From contig AP024866.1 of NCBI GenBank assembly GCA_024346835.1, forward strand, positions 1,550,001-1,614,000: 64,000 nucleotides of DNA, written 5' to 3'. Every line of letters begins with the position of its first letter. Positions within the stretch are counted from its first letter, which is position 1. This document shows positions 8,729-17,064 of this stretch, piece by piece. Under the pieces are notes generated by a model that searched no databases, was not told the origin of the DNA, and was given only the letters and a program-made list of their open reading frames with translations. This DNA comes from Vibrio comitans (lineage in GTDB: Bacteria; Pseudomonadota; Gammaproteobacteria; Enterobacterales; Vibrionaceae). The position numbers were made by a program, and so were the translations under genes.

Positions 8729-9099
8729 CCCTATCAAAAACAAGAGAATAATCCAGTTTTCAACTGTTAATAGATCTTACGGGCGTGTATGACTTGCCAG
8801 ATTAGCTAACCAAATAGAAATGTCATAGCCAATCATTATGAAACAACGCTTCATATGGAATGAGTCAATGAATGCAACGCTATGTATACCTCTATAGGCA
8901 ATTTCTGAGTGTCAAACAACAAGACCTGCTACCCTAAAGGCAGGCGTAGCTTCTGTTAACTACTGAATATAAAGGTCAAAGTGCTCTCAGCCCCAGCATT
9001 ATTCGCGGTTAGCAAGTAAATTTATATGCACTCTGAGATCTAAGGGTTTAGTAGTCTAAATCTTGACTAACTACTTGGGATACATAGGAAAACCTTTTT
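8729..9099. other. non-coding gap upstream of the ADP-ribosylglycohydrolase-family gene
   Basis: No credible small ORF is seen. CCTGC...GCAGG near 8922-8945 could form a short hairpin. AGGAAAA, 8 nt before the ATG at 9100, is the ribosome-binding site of the next gene. Nothing else stands out. Confidence 0.4.
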
Positions 9100-10260
9100 A
9101 TGGCCAATCAAACGTCTCATCGTGTGAAAAGTATGCTTCTTGGCTCATTGGTCGCCGATGCTGCAGCTGTAGGATTTCATTGGTTGTACGACCAAAAAAG
9201 AATCCGTGATATTTCTAAAGGGACACCTGAATTCCATCCCCCTAACAAAGATGATTACGCCAATGATTCTGGTTTCTTTGCTCATGAGGAAAGAAACGTA
9301 GGCGATTGCTCACAGTATGGCGAACAAGCATTGGTACTTATGCGTTCAATTGCTCAAAACGGCAATCGTTATCATAAATCCCATTACGAAAGCTCTTTCC
9401 AAGAGCATTTTGGTTACGGGGGAAAATATATAGGCTACATCGACCATCCAACTCGCGACACACTAGACAATATTACCAAGGCAGAGCATGAAGCGATCTT
9501 ACTCGCTAAAGCGATACCATTTGACGGTGATGAGAACACACAACGCATGATGCTGACTAAAGTGCTTGCCAACGTAAAGCAAGTCAAAGGAGCTAAGTGT
9601 GCTGAGAAGATTGAAGCAGCTGTTAGACAAACTCATGACGATGACCATATGGTTGCTTATGCGTTGAACATAGCAACTAAAGTCGAAGCCATCTCTGGTT
9701 ACCACGGTGCCAACGATGAGCAGCTGACCGCTATTTCCAAACTTCCATCTTTAGTCGCTGCCTATTGTGGTGATCCTGAATTGTCTAAAGTCGTAGAATC
9801 CGCTGTTCGAGTGACGAATGATAATCAAGTTGCTGTTCAGTTTGGTCAAGCTGTAGCAACCATTATAGAAGCTGCTCTAGAAGGGGCTTCCCCTCACTCT
9901 GCCATAACTATTGGACGTGATAGTGCCCCACACTTGGTGAAAGCTCTTATTGATGAGGCATTATCCTATGAACACGAAAGTAACTTAACCGTTACTTCTC
10001 GATTTGGAATGAGTTGTAACCTGACATACGGCGTACCTTCAGTAATACATAACTTGGCTACATCTACAACGTATCAGGAAGCTATTCAACGCAACATCTA
10101 TGCGGGGGGAGATTCTTGTGGACGTTCCATATTACTAGGCGCAGTGCTGGGTGCTTGCTATGGGATCGGCGGTGCAGTTGGAATTCCCTTGCAATGGATC
10201 GAAAAGCTAACACAGAAACACGATATAGATGAGCTTCTACAGTCACTGGGCTACTCGTAA
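9100..10260 (+). CDS. ADP-ribosylglycohydrolase family protein
   Basis: This 386-aa protein belongs to the DraG/ARH superfamily, which removes ADP-ribose from proteins or small molecules at a dinuclear Mg2+ or Mn2+ site. The N-terminus LLGSLVADAAAVGFHW matches the first metal motif. The C-terminal AGGDSCGRSILLGAVLGACYG, near residue 335-355, matches the last motif, but Cys-Gly-Arg replaces the usual Asp-Thr that supplies a second metal ligand. It appears to be a divergent subfamily and may act on another substrate. It stands alone with its own ribosome-binding site; no partner transferase is adjacent. Confidence 0.82.
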   Translation: MANQTSHRVKSMLLGSLVADAAAVGFHWLYDQKRIRDISKGTPEFHPPNKDDYANDSGFFAHEERNVGDCSQYGEQALVLMRSIAQNGNRYHKSHYESSFQEHFGYGGKYIGYIDHPTRDTLDNITKAEHEAILLAKAIPFDGDENTQRMMLTKVLANVKQVKGAKCAEKIEAAVRQTHDDDHMVAYALNIATKVEAISGYHGANDEQLTAISKLPSLVAAYCGDPELSKVVESAVRVTNDNQVAVQFGQAVATIIEAALEGASPHSAITIGRDSAPHLVKALIDEALSYEHESNLTVTSRFGMSCNLTYGVPSVIHNLATSTTYQEAIQRNIYAGGDSCGRSILLGAVLGACYGIGGAVGIPLQWIEKLTQKHDIDELLQSLGYS

Positions 10261-10609
10261 TAAAAGTGTAGGGAGAGTATTTATTATCCCCCTACAATTC
10301 ACCTTCTCTTTAGACTAAATAAACCCTACTTGCTCATTTCAACCCTAAACGGCACAAAAGGTTGCCCTGTTGGAGTGTTTGGACACTGCTTCATTGAATG
10401 TGCTTTGGTTGCGATAATCTTACCTATAGGCTCAAACCATCACGCACGTAGTGCATTTGTCCTCTACATTGCCAATCTGAAAAGTGGAAATAAGTTGAAT
10501 CGAGGTTTCCATACTCATTCCCTCTAGAGCCCATAACCTCTAAATAAAAAAGCAAAATATGCTTGGATAAAGCTCACAAGGAGTTTATCCATAGCTTTCT
10601 TTTGGTCAA
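10261..10609. other. non-coding gap with two hairpin regions
   Basis: TGTAGGG (10267-10273) and CCCTACA (10290-10296) form a hairpin 6 bp after the preceding stop, possibly a weak terminator. A frame at 10330-10527 has no ribosome-binding site and no family features, so I do not call it a gene. The right end holds the terminator of the minus-strand membrane protein. Confidence 0.4.
10542..10590 (-). terminator. terminator region of the 10610 membrane-protein gene
   Basis: On the minus strand GGATAAA...TTTATCC (10565-10590) is followed at once by AAGCA-TATT-TGCTT and a TTTTTATTT tract (to about 10542). The second hairpin plus T-tract looks like an intrinsic terminator 20-70 bp beyond the stop at 10610. 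Confidence 0.55.
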
Positions 10610-10834
10610 TTAGATTTGTTCTGTTGGCAGTGCCTTACCTCTTAGCTTCTTCATGATAATGCCTTGTTTCCACATACATAAACCGCTGAGTGTTAACAGT
10701 GGGACAGCCAACCAGAAGATGACATTAGAAAACATTGGGTTTTCACTCCACGGCGAGTATATAAAAGTGCCGATTAAAGCTGCCATTAAAAAGTGTACCC
10801 ATCTTGCGATTTTGCGAAATGTTGAACCATTCAT
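10610..10834 (-). CDS. small two-span membrane protein, divergent from TetR regulator
   Basis: This 74-aa protein begins MNGSTFRKIARWVHF and has two hydrophobic spans (FLMAALIGTFIYSPW and NVIFWLAVPLLTLSGLCMW) with a basic C-terminal tail. I do not recognise a named family. The ATG at 10834 is chosen because AAGGA lies 8 nt upstream; the frame is open further, but the extra residues lie across the operator region. It is divergent from a TetR regulator, and the shared 111-bp gap holds two copies of a 19-bp palindrome. It is therefore very likely the regulator's target. Confidence 0.72.
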   Translation of the reverse strand: MNGSTFRKIARWVHFLMAALIGTFIYSPWSENPMFSNVIFWLAVPLLTLSGLCMWKQGIIMKKLRGKALPTEQI

Positions 10835-10853
10835 ACTTACCATCCTTAGATTA

Positions 10854-10872
10854 ATGTTGACGACGTCTACAT
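10854..10872. promoter_or_regulatory. TetR-type operator, copy 1
   Basis: ATGTTGACGACGTCTACAT is a near-perfect 19-bp palindrome (one mismatched pair) ending close to the start of the minus-strand membrane-protein gene. Its reverse complement differs at one position from copy 2 at 10891-10909. The length and symmetry fit a TetR-family dimer site. Confidence 0.7.
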
Positions 10873-10890
10873 AAGAAACATTACTGTACC

Positions 10891-10909
10891 ATGTAGACGC
10901 CGTCAACAT
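10891..10909. promoter_or_regulatory. TetR-type operator, copy 2
   Basis: ATGTAGACGCCGTCAACAT is the inverted near-copy of the site at 10854, 18 bp away, and lies 45 bp upstream of the TetR start. Two such palindromes between divergent genes suggest that the regulator represses both itself and its neighbour. Confidence 0.7.
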
Positions 10910-10953
10910 GATTCGGTAATGTATTAGAGTCTGGATGTAACGAGATATTAAAA

Positions 10954-11562
10954 ATGGCAAATGACAGTAAGTATCACCATGGTGATCTAAGAAGTGAGTT
11001 AATTAGAGTTGCCACTGACAAGTTGAGAGCTGAGGGAATAGACTCAATCACGATGAGGGGTTTAGCGGCTGAGCTTAATGTTTCAAGAACCGCACCTTAT
11101 CGACATTTTAAGGATAAAGAAGAGTTGCTGTGTGCTATAGCAAAAGAAGGATTTAATCAATTTGGTCGTTCGATGACCAACACTTGGGAGTTACACTCAA
11201 CCCTCCCCATAATGGAACGTTTTACTGCTGTGGGTGAATGCTATATTAATTTTTCACGTAAATTTCCGGAATATTATCAGCTGATGTTCGGTAATACCGG
11301 TCTTCTAAAAAGCGCTAATTCTGAGCTTAGGGAGGAAGCTGATTCAACATTCGATTTTCTTCGGCACATGCTTAAACTTTGTCAAGATGCAGGTGTGTTT
11401 ACCATCGAAGATACACAGCAACAGGCACGCTTTGTTTGGTGCGCGCTGCATGGCTATTGCAGTATTCTAACGGCGAACAGTGATGCAAAAACCGTCAGCA
11501 TGTTGGATGATAGCCAATACTTTTTGAAAAAAATTGTTGATGGTCTCGCAAAGAAACCGTGA
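10954..11562 (+). CDS. TetR/AcrR family transcriptional regulator
   Basis: This 202-aa regulator has an N-terminal TetR helix-turn-helix at about residues 10-55 (ITMRGLAAELNVSRTAPYRHF, then KDKEELLCAI) and a C-terminal helical ligand domain like TetR_C_33/WHG proteins. Typically these are repressors released by a small molecule. The divergent small membrane protein and the two 19-bp palindromes between them suggest autoregulation. The ligand cannot be predicted. Confidence 0.9.
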   Translation: MANDSKYHHGDLRSELIRVATDKLRAEGIDSITMRGLAAELNVSRTAPYRHFKDKEELLCAIAKEGFNQFGRSMTNTWELHSTLPIMERFTAVGECYINFSRKFPEYYQLMFGNTGLLKSANSELREEADSTFDFLRHMLKLCQDAGVFTIEDTQQQARFVWCALHGYCSILTANSDAKTVSMLDDSQYFLKKIVDGLAKKP

Positions 11563-11647
11563 ATAGAAACAGCTAACGTTTAGCTAACATGCTTTGAAAA
11601 CTAGCAAGGTCGTTCAAAAGCGAACAAGCGAAAAGATTTAGCCTCTA

Positions 11648-12592
11648 TCATAGATCATGACAACACTCTGCGATCAACTCTCTAAGCCATTGGTGAGCAG
11701 AATCTCGCTCTAACATACTTGGCCATAGCATGCGGTAGCTTACTGGCTTTAATTCAAAGGGCAGAGGCAAGGGTTTGAGCATGTATCTTTGCGCCAGTTG
11801 TTTAGCAAAGATAGAAGTACACACAAAAAACATGTTGGTGTGTTGCGCTAATAGTGCTGCACTATGAAAATCAGGGACCTTAGCTTTGTCTTTCAATCGT
11901 TGTCCCTGTTCGGCTGCTACGCGGTCTAACAACCAAAACTCACTCTCCTCTACAAAGATTCGAATTCCATCTGAGTCCAAAAATGCGCCTTCGTCCCATG
12001 AATCTATAGAAATAGGATGTGATTGGCTAACCAGACAAACATGATTGTCACGATATAACTCGAGGTTAGGTTGATCTCCTAAATCGGAAACATGATGAGG
12101 CGCCTCTACACGTTGATCCGTATCTCTTGCCACTATCAGCAGATCCAAGTCACCTTGATTTAGATGATTCAAACTTGCCTTAGATTTAGGGACAATACTG
12201 AGTTGCATCCCAGGAGCAAGCCGAGTCAGTTTGGGCATCAGCCTAGGGACTATCACCGGGAACGCCGTCTCACAAATGCTGATGGTAAAGGTGCGTTCAT
12301 CGCTTGCAGGGTCAAAGGATTCAGGGAGTAGCATAATGTGCGAATCTCTTAGCCATTGACGAAGTGGTGCTTCCAGCTTTAACGCTCTCGCCGTTGGGGT
12401 TAACCCTCTACCTGTACGTATAAACAGTGGATCGTCTAATACAGTACCAAGCTGCTCTCGCAACCTAGTTAATTGCTTGCTTACCGCAGACTGACTAAGG
12501 TTCAATCGCGTCGCCGCGCGACTGACGCTTCCATCTTCAAGCAATATCAACATCAGCCTAAGAAGGTTCAAGTCAATGTAGTCTAACTTCAT
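11648..12592 (-). CDS. LysR family transcriptional regulator
   Basis: This 314-aa protein has an N-terminal winged helix-turn-helix (LRLMLILLEDGSVSRAATRL, then LSQSAVSKQL) and a C-terminal periplasmic-binding-like effector domain. The start at 12592 has AAGGA at 7 nt and gives the usual MKLDYIDLNLLRL opening; an extension to 12634 would cover the promoter. It is divergent from a Bcr/CflA efflux gene 103 bp away, the usual layout when a LysR protein controls its neighbour. It resembles the NodD/LeuO-like branch; the inducer is unknown. Confidence 0.9.
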   Translation of the reverse strand: MKLDYIDLNLLRLMLILLEDGSVSRAATRLNLSQSAVSKQLTRLREQLGTVLDDPLFIRTGRGLTPTARALKLEAPLRQWLRDSHIMLLPESFDPASDERTFTISICETAFPVIVPRLMPKLTRLAPGMQLSIVPKSKASLNHLNQGDLDLLIVARDTDQRVEAPHHVSDLGDQPNLELYRDNHVCLVSQSHPISIDSWDEGAFLDSDGIRIFVEESEFWLLDRVAAEQGQRLKDKAKVPDFHSAALLAQHTNMFFVCTSIFAKQLAQRYMLKPLPLPFELKPVSYRMLWPSMLERDSAHQWLRELIAECCHDL

Positions 12593-12694
12593 CAGATATT
12601 CCTTTATAGAAAGTATCTGATGACAATAATTCAATATTAGTCATATCGCAACATTGATACACTGCCGCTCTACACCACACAGACAAAGATACAA

Positions 12695-13867
12695 ATGAAC
12701 CACAAAGCCCCTATTTACCTCTTCTTGTTATTGATCGTCATAAGCCCAATGGGAATTGATATCTATCTCCCTGCACTTCCACAAATGGCCGACAATCTGC
12801 AAACGCCAATGGCAAACATCCAAACCACCATCACACTTTTTTTAGCCGCTTTGGGTTTGGGTCAGTTACTTGCTGGGCCTTTGGCTGATCGCTACGGGCG
12901 TCGACCGCTTATTCTAAGTGGCCTACTTCTGTATATTTTTGGTTCGGCTGTTGCCGCGTTAGCTATGCAAATAGAAGTGCTATGGCTTGCTCGTATATTA
13001 CAAGGCTTAGGCACGTGCGCAGTATCAGTAGGTGTGATGTCGGGAGTACGTGATAGCTATAGCTCAGAAAGAACCGCCTCTATCTACAGCTACATCAATG
13101 GCGTTATCTGTGTCATTCCTGCGCTAGCACCTATGCTAGGAGGCTGGCTGAGTGAAACATGGGATTGGAGAGCAACCTTCTACTTCATGGCCGGTTACGC
13201 CTTATTTGTTACTCTGTTTTCGTTGCTGCGTTTACCGGAAACTCGCCCGTCTAATACTATTTCTAGTCCCAAGCTTATCAACTGGAAGCAATACCAACCT
13301 ATTTTGCAAAGCCATACGTTTAGGTTCAATGCGGGACTGGTTATGTTGGCAATGGCCATAATCATTGCCTTTGTTAGCGTAGCTCCAGTGCGTCTGATGG
13401 TCGAGTTAGACCTAGATCCTACAACCTTTTCTCTATGGTTTGGTAGCAATGCGCTTATCAACATTCTGGGCTCTTTTACCGCCCCAATTATCATCCGTCG
13501 CTTGGGTCAATCTCGCGCACTGAAACTGGCGATCGCCATGTGCACCCTCGCAGCAGTTTCTATCTTGCTACTGCAAGGCGTTGATAGCCCGATTGCATTC
13601 ATGGGCCCTGTGTTTATTGCAAGTACTGGTTTCTGCTTGACCCTTGCGATTTGTTGTAGCGCAGCCTTAGCGCCGTTTTCAGAGCGAGCAGGTACTGCCG
13701 CTTCGCTACTTGGCTTTTTCCAAATGGCTGGTGCATCAACATTGATAGGTATCGTTAACTTCTTGCCACTTGGCTCATTACAGATGATGGCACTGTTTAT
13801 GTCATTACCACTACTTTGGTATGTTGTGTGTCGACGTAAATCCAATTACGAAGTGTGTGAGAACTAA
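12695..13867 (+). CDS. Bcr/CflA family multidrug efflux MFS transporter
   Basis: This 390-aa inner-membrane protein has about 12 spans. It shows the start typical of Bcr/CflA drug:H+ antiporters (SPMGIDIYLPALPQMA), motif A in GPLADRYGRRPLIL and motif C-like glycine-rich text in the fifth span. Members export drugs such as bicyclomycin, chloramphenicol or sulphonamides, or L-cysteine. Divergent transcription from a LysR gene suggests inducible expression. A strong hairpin follows the stop at 13881-13911. Confidence 0.9.
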   Translation: MNHKAPIYLFLLLIVISPMGIDIYLPALPQMADNLQTPMANIQTTITLFLAALGLGQLLAGPLADRYGRRPLILSGLLLYIFGSAVAALAMQIEVLWLARILQGLGTCAVSVGVMSGVRDSYSSERTASIYSYINGVICVIPALAPMLGGWLSETWDWRATFYFMAGYALFVTLFSLLRLPETRPSNTISSPKLINWKQYQPILQSHTFRFNAGLVMLAMAIIIAFVSVAPVRLMVELDLDPTTFSLWFGSNALINILGSFTAPIIIRRLGQSRALKLAIAMCTLAAVSILLLQGVDSPIAFMGPVFIASTGFCLTLAICCSAALAPFSERAGTAASLLGFFQMAGASTLIGIVNFLPLGSLQMMALFMSLPLLWYVVCRRKSNYEVCEN

Positions 13868-13880
13868 AGCCGGTATAAAT

Positions 13881-13911
13881 TAGGTGGCGAGCCAAAATGG
13901 TTCGCTACCTA
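13881..13911. terminator. bidirectional hairpin between convergent genes
   Basis: TAGGTGGCGAGCC pairs with GGTTCGCTACCTA around an AAAAT loop, giving 13 pairs if two G-U wobbles are allowed. It lies between the convergent MFS and acetyltransferase genes and its right arm covers the latter's stop codon. GTTTTT follows shortly on the plus strand. Confidence 0.65.
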
Positions 13912-14479
13912 ACGAGTTTTTACGTACACCAGAGTATTATCGAGTTTCCCTGACGGCAATCTACGCTCATTACGCAAATTCGCCTCAAGCTCATAACCAC
14001 AGCGCTCAGCAACTTTTCTGCTTTTGATATTGCTTTGTGCGACCCTGATCTCCAAACGTTTCGCGTTAAGTTCGTCAAAGGCGTACTCTTCTAGCTTAGC
14101 CACAGCTTCGCTGATAAATCCCTTGCCAACACTATCGCTGCGTAGCCAATAGCCAATAGCCAATAGCCAATAGCCAATAGCCAATCTCAAAGAAAGGGAC
14201 ATCCTTATCGCGAATGATCAAACCTATTGCGCCAATTAATCTACCCGATGCCTTTTCGATAAGAGAGAAACGCAGTTCTTCTTTGAAATTTGCGAAGTTA
14301 TCAATGGCCTGCTGAGTATGTTCGATTGATGCCTGCTGTGAAAGCGCAAATGGCACCCAAGGTAGGAACTCCTTAAGTGCTTGCTCGCTCTCTTTGATCG
14401 CCACCAGCATGGCAGGCTGGTCCTTTAAGGAAGGACGAGCAAAACGTAATCTGTTAGTTTCCATTTTCACTGAGTTCAT
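13909..14479 (-). pseudogene. GNAT acetyltransferase (RimJ/RimL-like), frame broken by heptamer repeat; likely phase-variable
   Basis: Two overlapping minus-strand frames together make one RimJ/RimL-type GNAT acetyltransferase of about 190 residues. The first half runs from METNRLRFARPSLKD through KDVPFFEIGYWL and then stops after LLATQR. The second half continues in another frame with RSDSVGKGFISEAVAKLEEY and KSRKVAERCGYELEANLRNE. The break lies in six copies of TTGGCTA (read on the minus strand) at 14143-14184. The family normally reads EIGYWLRS there, which needs two copies; 2, 5 or 8 copies are in frame, and six are not. The rest of both halves is intact, so this is better read as an OFF-phase gene than a decayed one. 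ATG 14479 has GGAGG 4 nt upstream; ATG 14464 is an alternative. Confidence 0.85.
14143..14184. repeat. 6 x TAGCCAA tandem repeat inside coding sequence
   Basis: Six perfect uninterrupted copies of the heptamer TAGCCAA (TTGGCTA on the coding strand) span 42 bp. The unit length is not a multiple of three, so gain or loss of one copy by strand slippage changes the reading frame of the acetyltransferase gene. Each three copies add seven residues, AIGYWLL. Confidence 0.95.
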
Positions 14480-14547
14480 CTCGCCTCCATTCACCACCAA
14501 CAACACAAAAAATACGCACCATATTGTTACGCTGTCACTAAGTATGC

Positions 14548-15015
14548 CTAAACGATAATTTCCGTCGTCACCTCAGTTTCGACTGAGTTAGCGATGAAGC
14601 AATTCTCATGAGAGATATGATGCATTTTTTCTAGCTGCTCTCTTGTCGGGATTCGCTCACCAGAAAACACAATTTCAGGGCGAAGTACCACTTGAGTTAC
14701 CGCCATTTTGCCACTTTTGTTTTCGCTTAGAGTACCCATTGCGTTATCTGTATAGCTTTCAACAACGTATTTCTTCTTCGCTGCAACAGATAAAAAGACC
14801 AGCATATGACAACTCGACAGCGCGGCTATAAAGGCTTCCTCAGGATCGACATTTTCTTCTACAGAAAGAGGCAGTGGGACAACATGAGGTGATGCTGAAG
14901 CTAACACAGTTGCCCCACCATCGAATTCCCAGATGTGACCTCGGCTGTAATTGTTGTCGCTAAACACTTCCGTTTCGCCACGTTCCCATCGAACAATTGC
15001 TGAGTGTTCTGACAT
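14548..15015 (-). CDS. OsmC family peroxiredoxin-like protein
   Basis: This 155-aa cytoplasmic protein belongs to the OsmC/Ohr family of thiol-dependent hydroperoxide reductases. The two reactive cysteines are visible in AALSSCHMLVFL and HENCFIANSV. The segment PEEAFIAALSSCH is typical of the OsmC-like subgroup. AAGGAAT lies 8 nt before ATG 15015. It stands between two GNAT acetyltransferase genes on the same strand but has its own spacing, so co-transcription is uncertain. Substrate probably organic peroxides. Confidence 0.9.
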   Translation of the reverse strand: MSEHSAIVRWERGETEVFSDNNYSRGHIWEFDGGATVLASASPHVVPLPLSVEENVDPEEAFIAALSSCHMLVFLSVAAKKKYVVESYTDNAMGTLSENKSGKMAVTQVVLRPEIVFSGERIPTREQLEKMHHISHENCFIANSVETEVTTEIIV

Positions 15016-15084
15016 TGGATATTCCTTAAATTCAAGCCTTATTGGTCAACACGGTAAGGCGTATGATCGAAACCATAAAACAAG

Positions 15085-15576
15085 CTAACCTTTGATTCTT
15101 GCCATGTGATACACAGAGACATACTCTCCATCTCGAAATGCGTAGGCTTGAGATTCACCTTCAATCACAAAGTCATGCTTCATATACAAACTGATGGCAG
15201 ATTCATTATCCACATAAACGGTCAGCTCTAAGCGTTTTAGGTTAAGCCAGTTATCGGCTAAATCGATGACCGTAGCCAATAATGCTGTCCCGACACCTAT
15301 TCCTTGATGTTGATCCTTCACCCCCATGCCAAATGAACCAACGTGTCGACGCCTCGGATTTGTGGATACCTCAAAGCCTATATTGCCAACGATTTCATCA
15401 CCGGCAACGGCTACATAAGAAAAGACGTTATCTGGGATATTGGAAAGCCTTCCTTCCCATAAGGCGAGTGATGGATTGGGCAGTTGCAACGTACCCATGT
15501 ACGCATTGGTACATTCATAAATTTCTTTTACCGCTCTTGCATCCTGCGGCTCTGAACGTCTTATTTTAATTTCCAT
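15085..15576 (-). CDS. yhhY: GNAT N-acetyltransferase, YhhY/AaaT-like
   Basis: This 163-aa protein aligns from memory over its full length with E. coli YhhY, an acetyltransferase that N-acetylates certain free amino acids. Shared features are a TLQ-P-PS start region, RRRHVGSFGMGV, the acetyl-CoA loop HQGIGVGTALL, NWLNLKRLELTVYVDN and FVIEGESQAYAFRDGEYV. ATG 15576 is used; the preceding in-frame TTG adds only one residue. GGGGGAG lies very close upstream. It follows the porin terminator and lies just upstream of osmC-like. Confidence 0.85.
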   Translation of the reverse strand: MEIKIRRSEPQDARAVKEIYECTNAYMGTLQLPNPSLALWEGRLSNIPDNVFSYVAVAGDEIVGNIGFEVSTNPRRRHVGSFGMGVKDQHQGIGVGTALLATVIDLADNWLNLKRLELTVYVDNESAISLYMKHDFVIEGESQAYAFRDGEYVSVYHMARIKG

Positions 15577-15656
15577 CAACTCCCCCTTCGCCCAATCAAG
15601 TTATTGATTTATTTCACTATAACAAATCAAAAAGGTAAAGCTAGCTTGGGGAAAGT

Positions 15657-15688
15657 AAAAAGGGCCCTGATAAGATCAGGACCCTTTT
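15657..15688 (-). terminator. intrinsic terminator of the porin gene
   Basis: On the minus strand GGGTCCTGAT-CTT-ATCAGGGCCC is followed by TTTTTAC, a good Rho-independent terminator 26 bp beyond the porin stop. The plus-strand reading also ends in CCCTTTT, so it may work both ways. Confidence 0.85.
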
Positions 15689-15713
15689 ACTGAAACAAAA
15701 CTTAAGAACGCTG

Positions 15714-16976
15714 TTAGAAGAACACACGTCCACGTAAGCCAAATACTAACGCGGTACTCTCTGTTGAGAACGCAGGATCGGCAATCAACTGAATATCAGG
15801 TGTTACTTGGAAGTGATCACCAAATTGCATGTTGTAGTAGAGTTCGGCAGTCACTTGAGTATCACTATTAGCAGCGGAAGCTAAGAAATAATTCTCATTG
15901 ATTTCGCTCCAGTTCACGGCGAATCCAAGGTTATTTTTCGCGCCACCTAGCCCGAAGTATCCAAAACCAGCACTAATCGACTTTTGATACAGGGCCACAC
16001 CGCCGTCAGAGAAACCGCCACGAACGAATGGCATGATCTGAGGCGTTACAAAAGTGCTATACGAGAAATTAATACCTTTACCATCTTCGCCCTTAGCACC
16101 AAAAGGGTCAATATTGTGGCGGTCTGTGGCATCCATATGCCATAGAGTCACATGAAAGTTCTCTGTAAAGATCTGCTCTTGAGATGCCGTCCAGCCTAGC
16201 TCTAAAGTAGTGAAATAGTCACCATCACCGACGGTATTAAAGCCCTCAAAAATATCACCAGAATCGCCTTTAGCATCCGCAATACCCGCAATCACATAAA
16301 AGTTGTCACCAATCATATGACCTGCTGAAATTGCCAAAATACCATCATCAGGCAACCCCATAGCACCAGAGCCCGTAGAAAAAGCTAGGTTTGAAAACCC
16401 AGTCCAAGGGCTTGCTAATGCATAAGTATCAACGTAGTTGGTAACATCTTGCCAACCAACCTGGATAGTACCTCGACCACCATTGATCTTTTGCTTCCAG
16501 TTAAGATCCGTTACGCGAAATCCTTGATCACTAAATGCTGGTGACATCAATCCCATATATCCCAAGGTATCAGGGTTTAAAGGATTACCTGTAATCCCTG
16601 AAAAATCCTTTGGTGCATAATCAGAATAAGCATGACGATGTTCAATCTTCCAAATTAAGCTACCAGTATTGCCAGTTTCACGACCCACTAAGCTCCATTG
16701 ACCGTACAAACGAGCTACACCTGAAGAAGCCGTCACATCATCACCAGTAGCACCGTTGCTACTTGCAAAACCGTTGGCAAAATAATCCGCGCCAAAGGTA
16801 AAACCGTTGTCTGCCAGGTGTTGGCGCCAATCTTTTTGATCCGCTTTCTGCGCTGCAATAGTGTTCTCTACAGAATCTGGGCCTTCAAAATTTGCGCCTT
16901 CAGCAAAAGCCGTTGTTGATGCAAGTGCCGTTACAATTGCTAAGCAAGATTTAGAAAGTCTAGAAGTCAAAGTCAT
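15714..16976 (-). CDS. carbohydrate-selective porin (OprB-like)
   Basis: This 420-aa outer-membrane protein has a signal peptide ending near residue 25 (STTAFA) and then a periplasmic/plug-like start (DQKDWRQHLADNGFTFGADY). The barrel is of the OprB type and ends in GRVFF, the aromatic C-terminus recognised by the Bam machinery. OprB porins admit sugars and other small neutral or acidic solutes. ATG 16976 with AAGGTG is the correct start; the frame extends to 17054 over the gap. It is the last gene of the minus-strand group amidohydrolase-DUF3299-porin, and probably supplies substrate to the secreted amidohydrolase. Confidence 0.85.
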   Translation of the reverse strand: MTLTSRLSKSCLAIVTALASTTAFAEGANFEGPDSVENTIAAQKADQKDWRQHLADNGFTFGADYFANGFASSNGATGDDVTASSGVARLYGQWSLVGRETGNTGSLIWKIEHRHAYSDYAPKDFSGITGNPLNPDTLGYMGLMSPAFSDQGFRVTDLNWKQKINGGRGTIQVGWQDVTNYVDTYALASPWTGFSNLAFSTGSGAMGLPDDGILAISAGHMIGDNFYVIAGIADAKGDSGDIFEGFNTVGDGDYFTTLELGWTASQEQIFTENFHVTLWHMDATDRHNIDPFGAKGEDGKGINFSYSTFVTPQIMPFVRGGFSDGGVALYQKSISAGFGYFGLGGAKNNLGFAVNWSEINENYFLASAANSDTQVTAELYYNMQFGDHFQVTPDIQLIADPAFSTESTALVFGLRGRVFF

Positions 16977-17064
16977 GTCACACCTTAGTATCTTTATGAT
17001 TTGATTATAGTTTAGCGTTAATAATAAGACCTCGATGCCCTTTATGCGCCACAAGTTAAATGAC

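Noticed and set aside
10330..10527. 65-codon plus-strand frame
   Set aside because: No ribosome-binding site, no family features and mixed hydrophobicity; treated as chance.
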